Notes under the pieces: generated by a model
Database searches by the model: none
What the model saw: only the letters and a program-made list of their open reading frames with translations
What the model was told of the DNA's origin: nothing
Shown here: positions 49,858 to 64,000 of the stretch, piece by piece
How positions within the stretch are numbered: the stretch's first letter is position 1
How the letters are laid out: each line of letters opens with the position of its first letter
Source: Whitmania pigra
Taxonomy: Eukaryota; Annelida; Clitellata; Hirudinida; Haemopidae
Reading direction: 5' to 3'
DNA length: 64,000 nucleotides
Assembly: GCA_021613335.1 (NCBI GenBank)
Contig: JAJTWR010000003.1
Location: 1-64,000, forward strand
Program-made: the position numbers and the translations under genes

Positions 49858-51488
49858 ATGGAACTCAAGGTATGGACAGATGATGGAATGCTTAGTTTGG
49901 TATCTGGAGTGGATAAAAAAACCACATGCCGAGACGTTATGGTGGCTGTGGCTCAGGCAACTGGAGGAGTTGGTAGGTATTGCATGAGCATTTGTTTCAG
50001 AGATATCTGTAAAAGACTCAACCCTGCTGACAAACCACTCCTAATTCTTGATGATCTTGGAGAGCCATGGCGCAAAGATGCCAGATTTTTCGTCAGTTCA
50101 TCCGCAAAAGCTACTCACGAGAAATTAAAATCAAAGCTTGAAATTGTGGAAGTTATTTCAAATTCTCAGGAAATTGTCAACAAATTCTCAGCATTTGATA
50201 AAGATATTTTAACTGCCAGGGCATCGAGTGAGTCTCAAGATATCAAAAGTTTTGAAAACAAAAGGAACGCCATTCCACAACTTACACAAACTCAAATTTT
50301 AAGGGACGGTGCCGGAGGACTTTCAAGAGGATCGCAAACTTCAGGGTCACACCAAGACGAATCAAGTAGAAAGAGTTTATTGGGCAATCATTCCTCCCCA
50401 ATAGCCAAAGAGCAGTTTTTTGAGGACAAATTGCACCTAGAGAGCCTCGCTGAGTGTCATTGTGCATCTACAAAATATCAATTGCATAGTGAAGACGTGA
50501 ATCTAAGACATTTTATCTCCAATGAAAAGGACAATTACTTGAAGCTTCAGGACAGAATGATATTGCTGAAGAGTGGTAGGAATTAAACGTTCAACCTTCA
50601 GACATAACAAACATTTAAACATAAGGAATTAGACTCAAAATGTCAATTTGATGTGCATTTACGTGCCTTCCAACCTAAGCATTAAAACAATTTATGGAAT
50701 GCTTTTAAAGATGTAATTACAACTGCCTGCCGTATTCACAATTATGTATTATATTTATTGCTTGGCTTATTGACTGCTCGATCCGTTTTTTCACGTTACT
50801 TATCTATAGTCGCATAATAAATTTCCATGTACAACTTACAGAAAGTAAAAAGGAAGATGACATAGCCAAAACTGAGATGCAAAAGATAGAAGCCTTATTG
50901 AGAAGTCTTGCAGAACTCCAGGCAAACAATGACAAAATCAACATTGAACTTGAAGAACTCCAACTCGTAAGCTGGAAAGACAAGCTCCAAATAGAGAAAT
51001 CTAAGGAAGAAAAGTTGCAGAAAGACACAAAAGAAGCTCAAAGCAATATAGAAATTCTTAGCAACCACATCGTGGCAGTGGACGACGACATCTCAAAGAT
51101 CAAGCAGCAAATTATTGCAGAAGAAGACCTAAAAGACTCCTTGAAAGTTGAAATTGATGGATTAAAACAGGTTTAAGTTTTTCTTTAAATTCCAATTTAA
51201 CAAAACACCATAGAAATGTAGCCTTAAAATAACCTTCATGATACGCCATATCTCTCGACAGGCTCGTTCGAACGACGACCTTATACACCACAATAAGATA
51301 GCACATTTTCAATTCAGGACCTTGCTGATAAGAGTGAAAACGTGAAGAAATCGCAAGAAGCACTAGAAAAGATCGAGGCAAATGTCATTTCTCTCCAAGA
51401 AATGTTGAAGCAAAACAAGGAAGAAATCAAAGACCTCGAGAAGTCGATATTAGTAGAAGTTGAGGATGCTTGCAATGGATATATTTGA
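49858..51488 (+). CDS. N-terminal Ras-association domain family protein (RASSF7/8-like)
   Basis: Predicted Ras/Rap-effector-like scaffold. Three coding exons, 49858-50575, 50842-51170 and 51318-51488, join in phase and give 405 residues, close to vertebrate RASSF8 (about 419). The protein begins MELKVWTDDGMLSLVSGV. It then shows TTCRDVMVAVAQATGGVGRY and PLLILDDLGEPW, matching the N-terminal RA domain of RASSF7-10 (residues 1 to about 85). A polar linker follows, then a long coiled coil at about 230-395 rich in K, E, L and Q. There is no C-terminal SARAH domain, as expected for this class. The neighbouring ZNF367 is convergent, with 325 bp between stops. RASSF7, 8 and 10 cannot be separated with confidence. 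Confidence 0.9.
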
Positions 51489-51813
51489 CCATTAGTACAT
51501 TGCTTCTACATGCAAAATATCTTGTTCTTCGAGCAAGGTATTCAATCTCAACAATTTGTATTATCCAATTTATTTTATTTGAGATGTTTAAATATTTATA
51601 ATAATGCATTGAGAAAACAATTCTTTGAAAAAGGAAATTTGTTTAAAAATGTACTAGTTCACCACTGAAGTTGTGTGGAAACCTCTAAAATGAAAAATGG
51701 GGAGAAGACATTACAAGACACATTCTGAAATAAGGCACAGAATCGGTAAATAGCTGCAACAAAATCTACATTGTTAGTCTCCTCCGAGTAATCAAAATAA
51801 TTAAAATTAACTT

Positions 51814-53773
<1,960 letters not shown>

Positions 53774-55090
53774 TACTTGTTCTGATCAAAAAATTGACGA
53801 ACTTTAAACTTTAAATGGGATTATTATTTTACCGACTTCCCTCCGAACATTCCCGCCTAAATAAACAAAGCTTTTAAAAAGATTAGCAATCAGGCCACAC
53901 ACAGGCTCCTATTTTTGCACAACGAACGCTTGGCCAATCGCAGAGGAGGTGGGCGTGATCACTAAAATCTACTGTTTCTTTGAACTAAATTAAAAAAAGA
54001 CTTATTAAGTTTTTCAGAGGTTATGAAAATATCATCAGTTCGTGGAGTCTTAAAAGTACGCCACGATCTTCCCATTTTCGGACTAAAATCCGATTCACCA
54101 GTGCATCACCACGTGCACTAAATAATTAAAAGCCATCTGTAACCTAGCTTTCCGTTCATTTGAAAAATGGATACTAAATGTTAAAAACATTGATAATTTA
54201 ATATTAAAAGAACAAAAATATTCTATTTATTTTGGAACTTGTTAATTTAATAATTAATCATCTGGATATACCGAAGTGATTCTTACTTTGACATTATTAA
54301 TACATTTTTAATTTCTGTAAATTATTCAAGTCTATAGAAACGTTATGTTGAAAAACTTCTTTGCAATACTTAAATGTGTGTTATCAAATAGATTTTAAAG
54401 CACTATTTCTTTTAGATTTCCTTCATGTTTCTACTAAATTATTAGCGAAGTACTCTTTATTTCGTCGCAACATCTTAATTTGAGAAGACCATTATTTCTA
54501 AATTATAATCTGAGATCTTATGTAATTTTAAAAAGATGTAGGATTGATTCTTTTACAGCACCATTCAAATGCAATTCAGAGCATGTAAGGCTCGCGACAA
54601 ATAAATTAAATAACAATTAAATGGATTTTGGATTTAGAGGTTTAAAGCAGCTTGCAGCTTTTGAAACGGAGCTGTTGCTTGTCGAGCTATGGATAAAGAA
54701 GGAGATAATGTTATGCATGGAAAATTTCTAACGGCTTTTGAATTTTCTAGTTGTCGTTTCTGGTATCAATCGATTGAATAATTGGTTAAGCTTATATTAA
54801 CCATCTAATTTGAAATCTCAGACCTTCCAATCGTTACGGATACGTGATATTCCATTGGCTTACTCATTCCGTACTGGAATAAAGCTTATGGTACTGTTTA
54901 TTTCCATAGCAAATTTACTTTTCTATTACTTTTTAAATGAAATATTGGACAAATTATTTGAACTAGGATTTCATAAATTAAGTAAATTTAAATAAAGGTA
55001 TTTGGGACTAAGAATATAAGTCGAAAAAGACGAAAATCAGTTTATTACAATTTGCAGACTAATTAAAGAATCAAATGGTAATAAGTAGTT
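53774..55090. other. Divergent spacer between ZNF367 and SLC6 genes
   Basis: 1.3 kb separating two head-to-head genes. The ZNF367 side (53800-54000) is less AT-rich and carries E2F-like and CCAAT motifs. The rest is AT-rich with no recognisable gene. Confidence 0.5.
53850..53857. promoter_or_regulatory. E2F-type site upstream of ZNF367
   Basis: TTCCCGCC (GGCGGGAA on the gene strand), about 80 bp before the ZNF367 ATG. A CCAAT motif lies at 53934-53938 (ATTGG on the gene strand). This pairing is typical of cell-cycle promoters. Activity is inferred from motif and position. Confidence 0.45.
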
Positions 55091-58000
55091 ATGGGAGTTT
55101 GTGACTGTACGAAAAACTGCTTCAAACATGCTTCTAGCGATTCTATAGCTAATCACGTGTCTACGAGGGTTGTCAAGGTAACACAGGAACAACAGGAACC
55201 AGACGGCAATGATTCCAAACACTTTGTCGTGGATGATGCGCCCTTGGACGAAGGTCAGAACAGGGTTCAATGGTCATCCCCTGTTGAATTCTTACTTACC
55301 TGTATCGGGTATAGCGTTGGACTTGGAAATGTTTGGAGATTTCCTTATCTTTGCTACAAAAATGGTGGAGGTTAGTTCACGCGTCAACATTGTGTATCGA
55401 AATAAAACAGGTGGAAACTTTTCTATCTTTATTATGGAATAAATCGATCATTTTCAACGTGGTATCGAATAAATGTATTTGTTTTTTAAATCAAATTTAA
55501 AATAATAAAACCAGGAGCTTTCCTCATCCCCTACACGTTGATGATCCTCTTCATTGGCATGCCTCTCCTATTCATGGAGTACAGTTTTGGTCAGTACTTT
55601 GGCATTGGGAGCCTTTCTATCTTCAAACAAGTTTGTCCCCTCTTTCAAGGTCAGCGTTTGTAAAAGATTGTTTTAATCCATTATTATTAACTAGTTAACT
55701 ATCATTAATAATGATATTATTATTAATAACAAGCATTGATGAATACTGATTATTGATTATTAATCAACCTATTACTTATAAAAGCCACTGAATTGGATCA
55801 CTTATTATTATTTATTATTTAAAAAAATATTTAATTATTAAATTAGTCATTTAATTATTTAATTAATTATTATTATCATCATTATTATCAATATTATTGT
55901 TATTATCATTATTATCATTATTATCATTATCAATATCATTATCATTATCAATATCATTATCGTTAATTATTTATTTAATTAATTATTTAATTACTAAACT
56001 AATTATTTAATTATAAAATTATTTTTTATCACATCCAAGAATTTCTTGCAAGATATATTCTTTCCATTAGTTTTCTTTTTAAAAGTTTAATGTTTTCTGG
56101 TTTGACATTTTTATGTGTCTATAAAGTCTATGTTCATAAATTATATGAAACTTAATACATTAACTAAGTGAATAAGAATCTTTTGTGAAATTAGAATTAG
56201 GGTTTGAACTCTAGCTTAATTTATTAACTTAATTATTGTATTAATTAATTATACTAATTGCTACTTTTGTATATTCAATTAAATGTAGATGGTCTCTGAA
56301 CATGGATCATTAATATTTCATAGTCTTACGTACGGTGATTAACATTCTTGACTATTCGTGAGGGTTACCAGGAGTAGTTGTTTAAAGTGAACTCTTTACT
56401 GAAACTGTTTTATCTAGTAAAAGTTGGTAAAAAATCTTATCTACATTGAAACTACGTACCACTGACATGTTTTTTGTATGGAAATGTGAGGCTAATTTGT
56501 GAAATGACAAATGTTGTTTCCTATGTATGTTTTCGAAGTTATCAAACTCAAAAATATAATTCATTCATTGCTGTGAAGGCTTGAATTCAATTGAATGTGA
56601 AGAATTGAATTCAATACACGGGTGCATTAAGTTAAAACTTCTTAATAGTTTAGTCAGGATTAATTTAAATATATTCCATTGCCTTTTCCCACAGAACTTC
56701 AACAATGGAATTTTATATAAATACATAAGTCGCATTAATTCGACGTGCACGTTAGCCTGATATCCTCGCACGGACCTTGCAGTGGTAATGGCAATTCGTA
56801 ATGCATCATGTTCAACCTCCACTGCTACGAGCGCCTTCAGAAGGAGGGCTACATGAATTTGTCTCGAGAAACACCTCTATGCATGTGCCACCGAGAACTA
56901 TATTTAGCGTATGAAATAAATGAACCACATTTACAAAAAATGAACTACATAATATCATGCATTAATTGAGATTATCTTTTGCATCATTATTAAATTACAA
57001 ATGCAGTATATTTCATTAAGCCATGGAAGAGAATATTTTAACGTATCATTCATTACAGGGATGTGATGACAGGAACATTCACTAGGCCATGTTATGTTGG
57101 CTATGCAACACTTAAGTACTATTCTCTTAATAGGAGTGGGCATAGGATACAGCATACTGAATGGCCTGGTTGGGATATACTACAATGTCATCATTGCCGT
57201 CTCCATCTACTTCCTGTTCGGTTCTTTCTCTCCTACGCTGCCGTGGTCGCATTGCAACAACACTTGGAACACGGAACAGTGCGGAGATCCTGTCGATGCC
57301 TCCGACGACGCGGACGGTAATGACGTCGACCATTTTGTAGATTCGTGTTTGCAATTCCTTTGTAGGTAATGAGATATCCGTATCAAGGCGGCTTACTTTC
57401 AACATTCGGTTTGAAATATTTTTGGTATTTTCTCATTGAAGCCACTTTGGATTGGAACTCTACAACATTCTTCTACAACTCCACTGCGCAAACTCTTTTA
57501 TCGCCACCTTACGTGACGACCACGATAACGGCATCGCTCGCCTCGTTGTCGTCTGCAATTTCTGAGGTCACCTTGGAGATATCTAATCGTTCGAGTCGGT
57601 ACAATTCTAGAATTCTAGAAAAGTCATCTCCCAGCGATGAATTCTTCAGGTGATTACGTTATTGCATTTGCCATAATTATCACCATTTTGAGTATTGATA
57701 TAATTGTTAGCTTCTTGTCCATATCCAAAAGGTACTAATCTTTTCCAAAGCGATTGCTTTTTGAAAAAGCTTCATTTACGAACAAGTACTTCGACGTGAG
57801 TCACTCATCGCTAGGATGATCTAGATGACCTAATTTGCTGACTCTTAAGCATTCCTATTCAGAAATTGTTTTAATTATTGCACGATGAATTGCAAATCAG
57901 CCAAAATCATTTTAACTAAAAATTAATTAGACTGTGTTTTAAATTTATCTGGAGAAATACTAAAACTTATTGAATAATCACACTAGAGGTTGTCCATAAA

Positions 58001-61000
58001 ATATGTTTATGCTTGTTTGCTAAGTGAGAATGCTCAGTCTTGACTCTTCATCACATAAGATAATCCCATTCTGTTTCAGAAAAACTTTATTTATTTCTTT
58101 GTAATTTGATGAAGTGCTTCCCCTAATCCAAAAATTAACAGAAAAACTTTCTTGGCTTTCCCAGTGTGATATAATGTCACATGTGGACCCAACACGTTAA
58201 AAGCATCATTTATGAACATCCCCACACATATGTAAAGTAACCAGCCGTTTTTCTGATGCGTCAGGCTGTCGCTGATGGGAGAAACAGAGGACAGCAGCAT
58301 CGCAAATCTAGGTCACGTGCGGTGGGCTCTCTGCTTGTGTCTTTTGTTGTCGTGGATACTGGTCGCCATGTTCGTCAGTCAGGGAATCAAATCTAGTGGA
58401 AAAGTGAGTGAACTTCTTTTAAGTTTGATGAAATTTGTGGATAGAACGTGTTGCATCCCATAACTCGATCATTTCGTACTTCCAATTAATGTTGGTTTTA
58501 TGTGAAGTTGCCAAGGTTATATGGGAAACTCTTTTGGGGCCTCTTCAAAATATTGGCTGGCTCATAGAAACTTAAGTTTACTGCTTTTTAAGGGCTAATT
58601 CCATCTACTTACTTGTTTCTGGGGTTATTCACAGCTATGAGAAGCAATTCTTTAATTAAAATGAAAAACATTTTATTTGAATTTATTTATTACACAATTA
58701 AAAGGGAGAAAATTTTTTCAATTCAATGGTCCTAAGGAAACTATATCCTGATATCTGAACAATCCGCACAATTTTTAAAAACTATAGTTATGTGTCAGCA
58801 TATAAATATATGCATTTACTAAAATGTGCCCAGAAACATAAACTCTGAAAATGTTCAATATATACTTTCTCTCCAAATAAGATCCTTAATGTCTTTGTCT
58901 GTGTTCAAATTGACATACAAAGCTTGCATAATTACACGATGGTAATCTCACTAAGCAGAGGATAATTTTCTTGGGATTGACCTCTGGAATAGCAAGTGGA
59001 TTTTGTTTCATTTTTAGTTAATTTTGGTTTTGTCATTTTAAAAATTTTTTTAGAGCACCTGTATTCAATAAAATTGTCTTGCATGCAACATATTTAAACC
59101 ACAAATAAAAATAAACCAAAATCAAGCTCTAGGGTTGGCTAGCTTTAAGGAAATGCAAGCTTCCACTATCAGGCAGACCCTCATAAAAAAATTAATAGTA
59201 GGTACCCTCAAATGTAGAAAAATGAAATGAAAACATTCCCATATATTCTTTTTCCCAAATGTTATTCTGGAAATAATTAAATAAAATTAATTACATGATT
59301 ACTAACTGATAGTGAAGACTAGCTTAGGCTAGAAGATATTATTTTAAGACACCATATTTGAGCATATTATTATTAATAAAATAAAATAAATATTCAAATT
59401 CCATTGACTCGCTAGACTAATTGAATATTTAGTTGGCCGAGTTCTTTGATCATACGGACTTGTCTCTTCTTTTTAGGTTTCATACTTCACAGCAACATTT
59501 CCTTACGTTATGTTGACAGTGCTGGTGGTGAGGGGTGTCACACTTAATGGAGCTGTAGATGGACTCCTATATTTCATTGTGCCAAAGTGGGAAAAGCTCA
59601 TGAGCCCTGATGTTAGAATTTGCTTACACGCTTCGTTGAAACCATTACCACCGCGATCGTTACACTCACCACTATAAAACGCCTATCCATAACCTGCTTT
59701 CCTCCTCGTCATTGCCTTCACTATTATCATCATGGCAGGTATGGTTCCAAGCTGCCACTCAACTCTTTTATTCGTTGAATCTGGCCTGGGGTGGTATGAT
59801 TACCATGTCTAGTTATAACCTCCATAACCACAATTGCTACAGGTGAGAATTACTTTGAGAGACATTAGATAGATTAGCCTGCTAGAGTTAGATCTTGAGA
59901 ATTAAAGACCAAATAAATGTATGGAAGTACTTTGGCATGGATGATGCCAAATGATTATGTTTCTGGTATTGGAGACTGCTTACATGGTCCATAATATGAG
60001 TGAGTGAGTGAATGAATGATGAGTGTAAGTGTCCCATGACAACTAAAGCCATGCTTCTTATCAAATTTGCATTTGTATTTGGACCGTTACAAATTGTCGA
60101 AATGTTATTGCCATAGCCTCTTTCAAAAATACAGAGATGCCATAGTGATCAACTGTGTGAGCTTTGGAACCAGTCTGTATGCAGGAATTGCTGTCTTTTC
60201 TATCATTGGTTACATGGCACAAGAGAGTAAACAGCCAATCACCAAAGTCATCAAATCAGGTGCAATTAAAATTGTTTGATTGTATATGCCATTTTGGTTC
60301 ATGGATGGAATAATTGAAAAACTTTGTTCTTAGGTCCTGGCTTAGCCTTCATTGCCTATCCCAGAGCCCTAAGTCTAATGCCCTTTCCTCAGCTGTGGTC
60401 TGCTCTCTTTTTCTTCATGTTATTCTTGCTTGGAATTGGAAGTCAGGTGATCAGTGTTATGATTATCTTTATTTCAACAAAATTATGCTTTTAATAATGA
60501 CTAAACAGAGTTATAGCATTATTTTCTTTCTTACGTTTTTATGTTTCGGATATGTTTATTTGCGGTGCATTCAGCACGATAAAGGAAAAAAAAGCGTAAT
60601 ATATGAAAAATACAATTTTAGTAAAAATGACATTATGTTTTCTTTCTTATCAAAACCATCCTTGTTATTACAGATGGTATGTGTGGAAACTATAATGACT
60701 GGCATAATGGATACGTGGAGATTCCTGGTTGTGAAATGGCAATACAGAGTTGCGGTCATTGCCATCGTCTGCTCCATTGGCTTTTTCCTTGGAATTCCTT
60801 GTACAACACAGGTGAAGATGTCATGATTTATATTTTCAATAAGGTGCCAGCAAAAGGTGTCGAAAAAATTAAATTAAAAATATAACTTTTTCATATTCTC
60901 TGCCAAATGGTCTTGATTCGATTCCAATATGCAGCAGAAACAACTTCAGGGAGATATTTTCAAATTTACTTGTGGAACAAATGCAATGCATATAGTAACA

Positions 61001-62725
61001 CATTACAGTAATGTTATTCGATGTTATGCAGTAACACATAACAGTAACGTTGTTCATTTTAATGTGTGACACACTATCGTATCTCATTATTATTATTATT
61101 ATTATTTTTTTTTTTTTTTCACTTAACTGATAAATTAGATGTTTAAGTTGCAATTTAATCTTGATGCCATAATATCATGTCAAGCAATAGAAAAGTTATG
61201 TGATTTCTCTTCATGAATTCAATTTGGCATATGGATTCATTAATTTAATTGTTTTAGATAAATGGACATTGAACTACTAATATACTACTGTGTGATAAAA
61301 TGGTGTTAAAGGTACATAATTGTAAATATAATAAAAAAAATAGACATGTTAAGATATTCAATTTTCCAACTAACTTTGATTTCCAGGGAGGAATGTATGT
61401 TCTCCAACTTATGGATCACTATAGTGCTGGCTTTTGTGTCCTCATCATTGCAATTGTCGAATGTCTGGTCATCAATTGGATATATGGTTAGTATTGAACC
61501 GATGTCACTCTTTCTAGCATAACTGCTATCCTAAATATGGATCAATCATCTGTTATGTTTTGCAACCTAATCCATCTTATCTCATTATCATTCATATCAA
61601 TATTGAATTTAAGATATAATTGTTTAATGAAGGATAATAAATCAGCCTATTATCTAATTTTATCGATTGATATCAAACAAGTGATTTAATAAACTGACTG
61701 GTTCCCAGGAGATGCAAAAATGGCAGACCATATCAAGTACATGCTGGGCAAAGACCTGAATCCAGTATTTAGGATATGCTGGAAATACATCTCTCCAATG
61801 CTCATACTAGTAAATAATTGATCATGTCATCATCACCATTATACCATTATCACCTTAACTAGATTAAGATTCCTTATAATTCTTTTAATCTTGGGTTTTT
61901 ATCTGATTTGGTTCATTCCTTCATTCATTTTAGTAAAATGTTGCTTTTTCCAGGTCATCCTGGTTTTCAGTTTTGTTCGCTACACACCTGTTGTATATGC
62001 CGGCAAGGCTTACCCCGTTTGGGCGGATGTAATTGGTTGGCTCATGACATTGGCTTCCAACCTACCGATCGTTGTCGTTGCCGTGTACATGCTTTGTACT
62101 GCCAAAGGAAGCACATTCAGACAGGTAATCTATTATTTATTTGAGAAGATACCCATATAATTCTTGAAAAAAGCTGACAATCCTACAATTTATAAAGGCT
62201 TATTATTGGACTCTTGTGGCAGTGCAAGCTGGGTTACAAACATGAGTCACTGCAACCATTATTATTTTTTTTCCTGTGGAATTCAGGAACTCAACCACCT
62301 GAGTTGGCTTGTCCTCTTATTTCTCACCCCATATTTGTTGAACAAAGCATTGAGGATGGTTTCTCCAGTTGATGGAATATCAGGAATATCCCTTGCATTA
62401 ATATTAGGCCATTCTTAGAATTTCTTCATAAATATCTTATATTTTTCACTAATATTTTGTTTCCATCTCATAAATATTTTAAAATTTATGTACTAATCAG
62501 AGGTGGCAGGCATCCATCCACCCACAGGTCGATGAGGAGTCGAGCGATCGACGACACAGAGAAAGTCTCTACTTGAATGCGAAGAGAGACATCGGCCTTG
62601 ACGACGTCATGCTCGGTTGCGACGCCAACAACGACGCGACGGCAGACCGTGATGTCGTGTTCCATCAATGCGAAATGAAGCTCCAGGCATCCGATGACGT
62701 GGCCGTAAACGGAGAGCCGTTATAA
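55091..62725 (+). CDS. SLC6 family sodium-coupled amino-acid/neurotransmitter transporter
   Basis: Predicted 12-TM plasma-membrane symporter. Exons: 55091-55370, 55515-55649, 57134-57316, 57442-57649, 58265-58403, 59477-59611, 59739-59842, 60135-60259, 60334-60446, 60674-60811, 61387-61486, 61709-61809, 61954-62124 and 62501-62725, all in phase (718 residues). TM1 has [20 protein letters not shown] with glycine rather than the monoamine-type Asp, so an amino-acid or GABA/glycine-like substrate is favoured. The second extracellular loop has paired Cys and N-glycosylation sites (NNT, NST). TM6 has [18 protein letters not shown], closest by memory to glycine transporters. The TM8 sodium-2 motif usually reading LGxDSQ is LGIGSQ (Gly472). 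The acidic C-terminus is unusual. The 1.5-kb third-exon intron holds a SINE relic. Confidence 0.93.
55857..55970. repeat. ATT/ATC microsatellite in SLC6 intron
   Basis: Interrupted ATTATC repeats with TTATCA variants, followed by TTAATTATTTA-rich DNA up to about 56030. Located in the intron after SLC6 exon 2. Confidence 0.8.
56742..56890 (+). mobile_element. Degenerate SINE copy in SLC6 intron
   Basis: Follows the copy at 37734-37890 in order: CGACGTGCACGTTAGC (versus CGGCGTGCAGGTTGGC), GTAATGGCAA, a decayed B box ATGTTCAACC, GCGCC-TTC-GAAGGAGGGCTA and the end AAACACCTCTATG. It is more diverged than the other copies and its B box has lost the CGA core. Confidence 0.62.
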
Positions 62726-64000
62726 TTTCTGCGTCGTTCGTCGTTCAAAACAAAGAATTAAGACTAAAGTTACTGTTCTCTCTTCAAGAACGTTAGAATC
62801 GTAATCAAGGTCACTATTATTAAATGAACTCTTGACTCCTCCTCATCTTCACTTTTTGCCTTGTCATCATAAAATTAAGAATCAGTTTGCTGGATGATTG
62901 ATGTCATTCTGATAGAGTAATTTTCACTTTATTTCATAAACATCATCTTCATCTTCACCTACTTTTACTGGAATGATTTGTTTGAATTTTTTTAATTTTG
63001 TCTCCCAATACAATATTATCAGATATGCTTGCACTCGGACTGGAATCACACCAAATTCATAGATTTTCAACTTTGACGAGGAAGTTCATGTGCGGCCTGT
63101 TTATGATCGTCATTACTTTGGGACGTGGAGGGCAGTAATCAGAATGTTATTGTTCCTAGTGGAATGCCTGACATTAGAAGGCTGTTTGAAAAAATGCAAC
63201 TCAGTTATTTTGAACTTTATTTCTATTCTTTTTATTTTCTATTCTATTTATTTAGTTCTTATTTTTGTTGATAGGTTTTATGTAGTAATTCTCAACTTTT
63301 TTAATTTCTTGTATCATTTATTTTACATTGTGCCAAACTTTGTTGCGAGCCCCAAACTCCATCTAGTTGGTCTTCTGCTACCTGCACATTTTCCTGCATT
63401 TTTTTTGTGGCATCACTAATTATAATTGGTAACAAATCTTGCTGTTATTGTTATTACATTCACTGACCTCACTATGTCGTGACCAAAAAGTCTACAATTT
63501 TCAGTGTCACACTAGACATTATTAAACTATTGTTTTTTAGGTAAAAGTATGCAAATATGTTTTCCAACTGATTTGCATGTTGTGGATCATTGTTCGGAAA
63601 TGTGTGGCTCAATTTTCAAGCATTATTGGATTATTATGTAAAGCATTATTGGACAGCAGCTCATCCATTGGACCCAGTAATCTGGCTGGCAGAATGCCAT
63701 TTTGTTGACAGATGCTGGATAAGAGGAATAGCATCCATAAATTTTTGTTGAAGCTTGGTAATGGGGATCTTTTGATCTGTGCAACTTCATGAATGCTGGG
63801 TAAGATATAAGAACTCTCAAAATGTAGCCGTTGCTGGGAGTGTGGTTAATTTGGAACTCATTTTAGGTCTGATAGAAAATTAAATCTAATTGTCATCAAA
63901 TTGTCTTATCCCATGCCTCATGAAACCTGGGTAAAAGTGGGGTAAAACATGTTACTTAAGGAAAACTTTGTTTTAATATGTTTGTAGATTATGTTAGTGC
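62726..64000. other. No gene recognised at right end
   Basis: The SLC6 3' flank and further AT-rich DNA. The frame at 63090-63419 is hydrophobic because of T-rich sequence and resembles nothing known. The next gene, if any, lies outside the window. Confidence 0.45.

Noticed and set aside
58091..58300. Minus-strand 69-codon frame
   Set aside because: Overlaps antisense to SLC6 exon 5, whose plus-strand reading fits the family and its splice phases.
63090..63419. 109-codon hydrophobic frame at the right end
   Set aside because: Composition follows T-rich DNA; no family resemblance.

Overview
This is nuclear DNA of an animal, probably a marine or other aquatic invertebrate. It is AT-rich, genes are split by many short GT-AG introns, and the gene families are animal-specific: plexin, an Otx-like homeobox, an ankyrin/SOCS-box protein, an N-terminal RASSF, ZNF367, a tetraspanin and an SLC6 transporter. 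The phylum cannot be fixed from the sequence. TTAGGG-type motifs suggest the usual metazoan telomere repeat. Nothing bacterial or viral was seen.

Layout. Positions 1-2900 are a 310-bp satellite whose unit carries telomere-like CCCTAA motifs. Positions 2900-8750 are a graveyard: a Penelope-like RT fragment, a frameshifted coiled-coil pseudogene, a CR1/L2-like RT fragment framed by a 29-bp direct repeat, and a tiny AAAT-tailed insertion. Genes then follow closely: acylaminoacyl peptidase APEH (+, 8755-13054), a PLEKHG-type RhoGEF (-, 13545-17489 plus a 5' exon near 19.5 kb), a microsatellite-rich gap (19.6-23.4 kb), an Otx-like homeobox gene (+, 23470-25353), an ASB gene (-, 26269-29386), a complete plexin (-, 30161-46921), a tetraspanin (+, 47286-49041), a RASSF7/8-like gene (+, 49858-51488), ZNF367 (-, 51814-53773) and an SLC6 transporter (+, 55091-62725). 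Nine gene models were assembled by joining exons at visible splice sites. Phases agree throughout the eight models traced exon by exon. Plexin exons are approximate except at the ends.

Organisation and function. APEH/RhoGEF, homeobox/ASB and RASSF/ZNF367 are tail-to-tail pairs. Plexin/tetraspanin (364 bp apart) and ZNF367/SLC6 (1.3 kb apart) are head-to-head pairs that may share promoter DNA. The genes do not form one pathway, although plexin, RhoGEF and RASSF all belong to Ras/Rho small-GTPase signalling. The most unusual material is repetitive: a telomere-motif satellite next to a Penelope-like fragment; a roughly 50-75 bp AAAT-tailed insertion present twice with different target-site duplications; and a tRNA-related SINE family with three copies, one of which was hit by the tiny element and appears to have seeded a roughly 440-bp trinucleotide array in an ASB intron.
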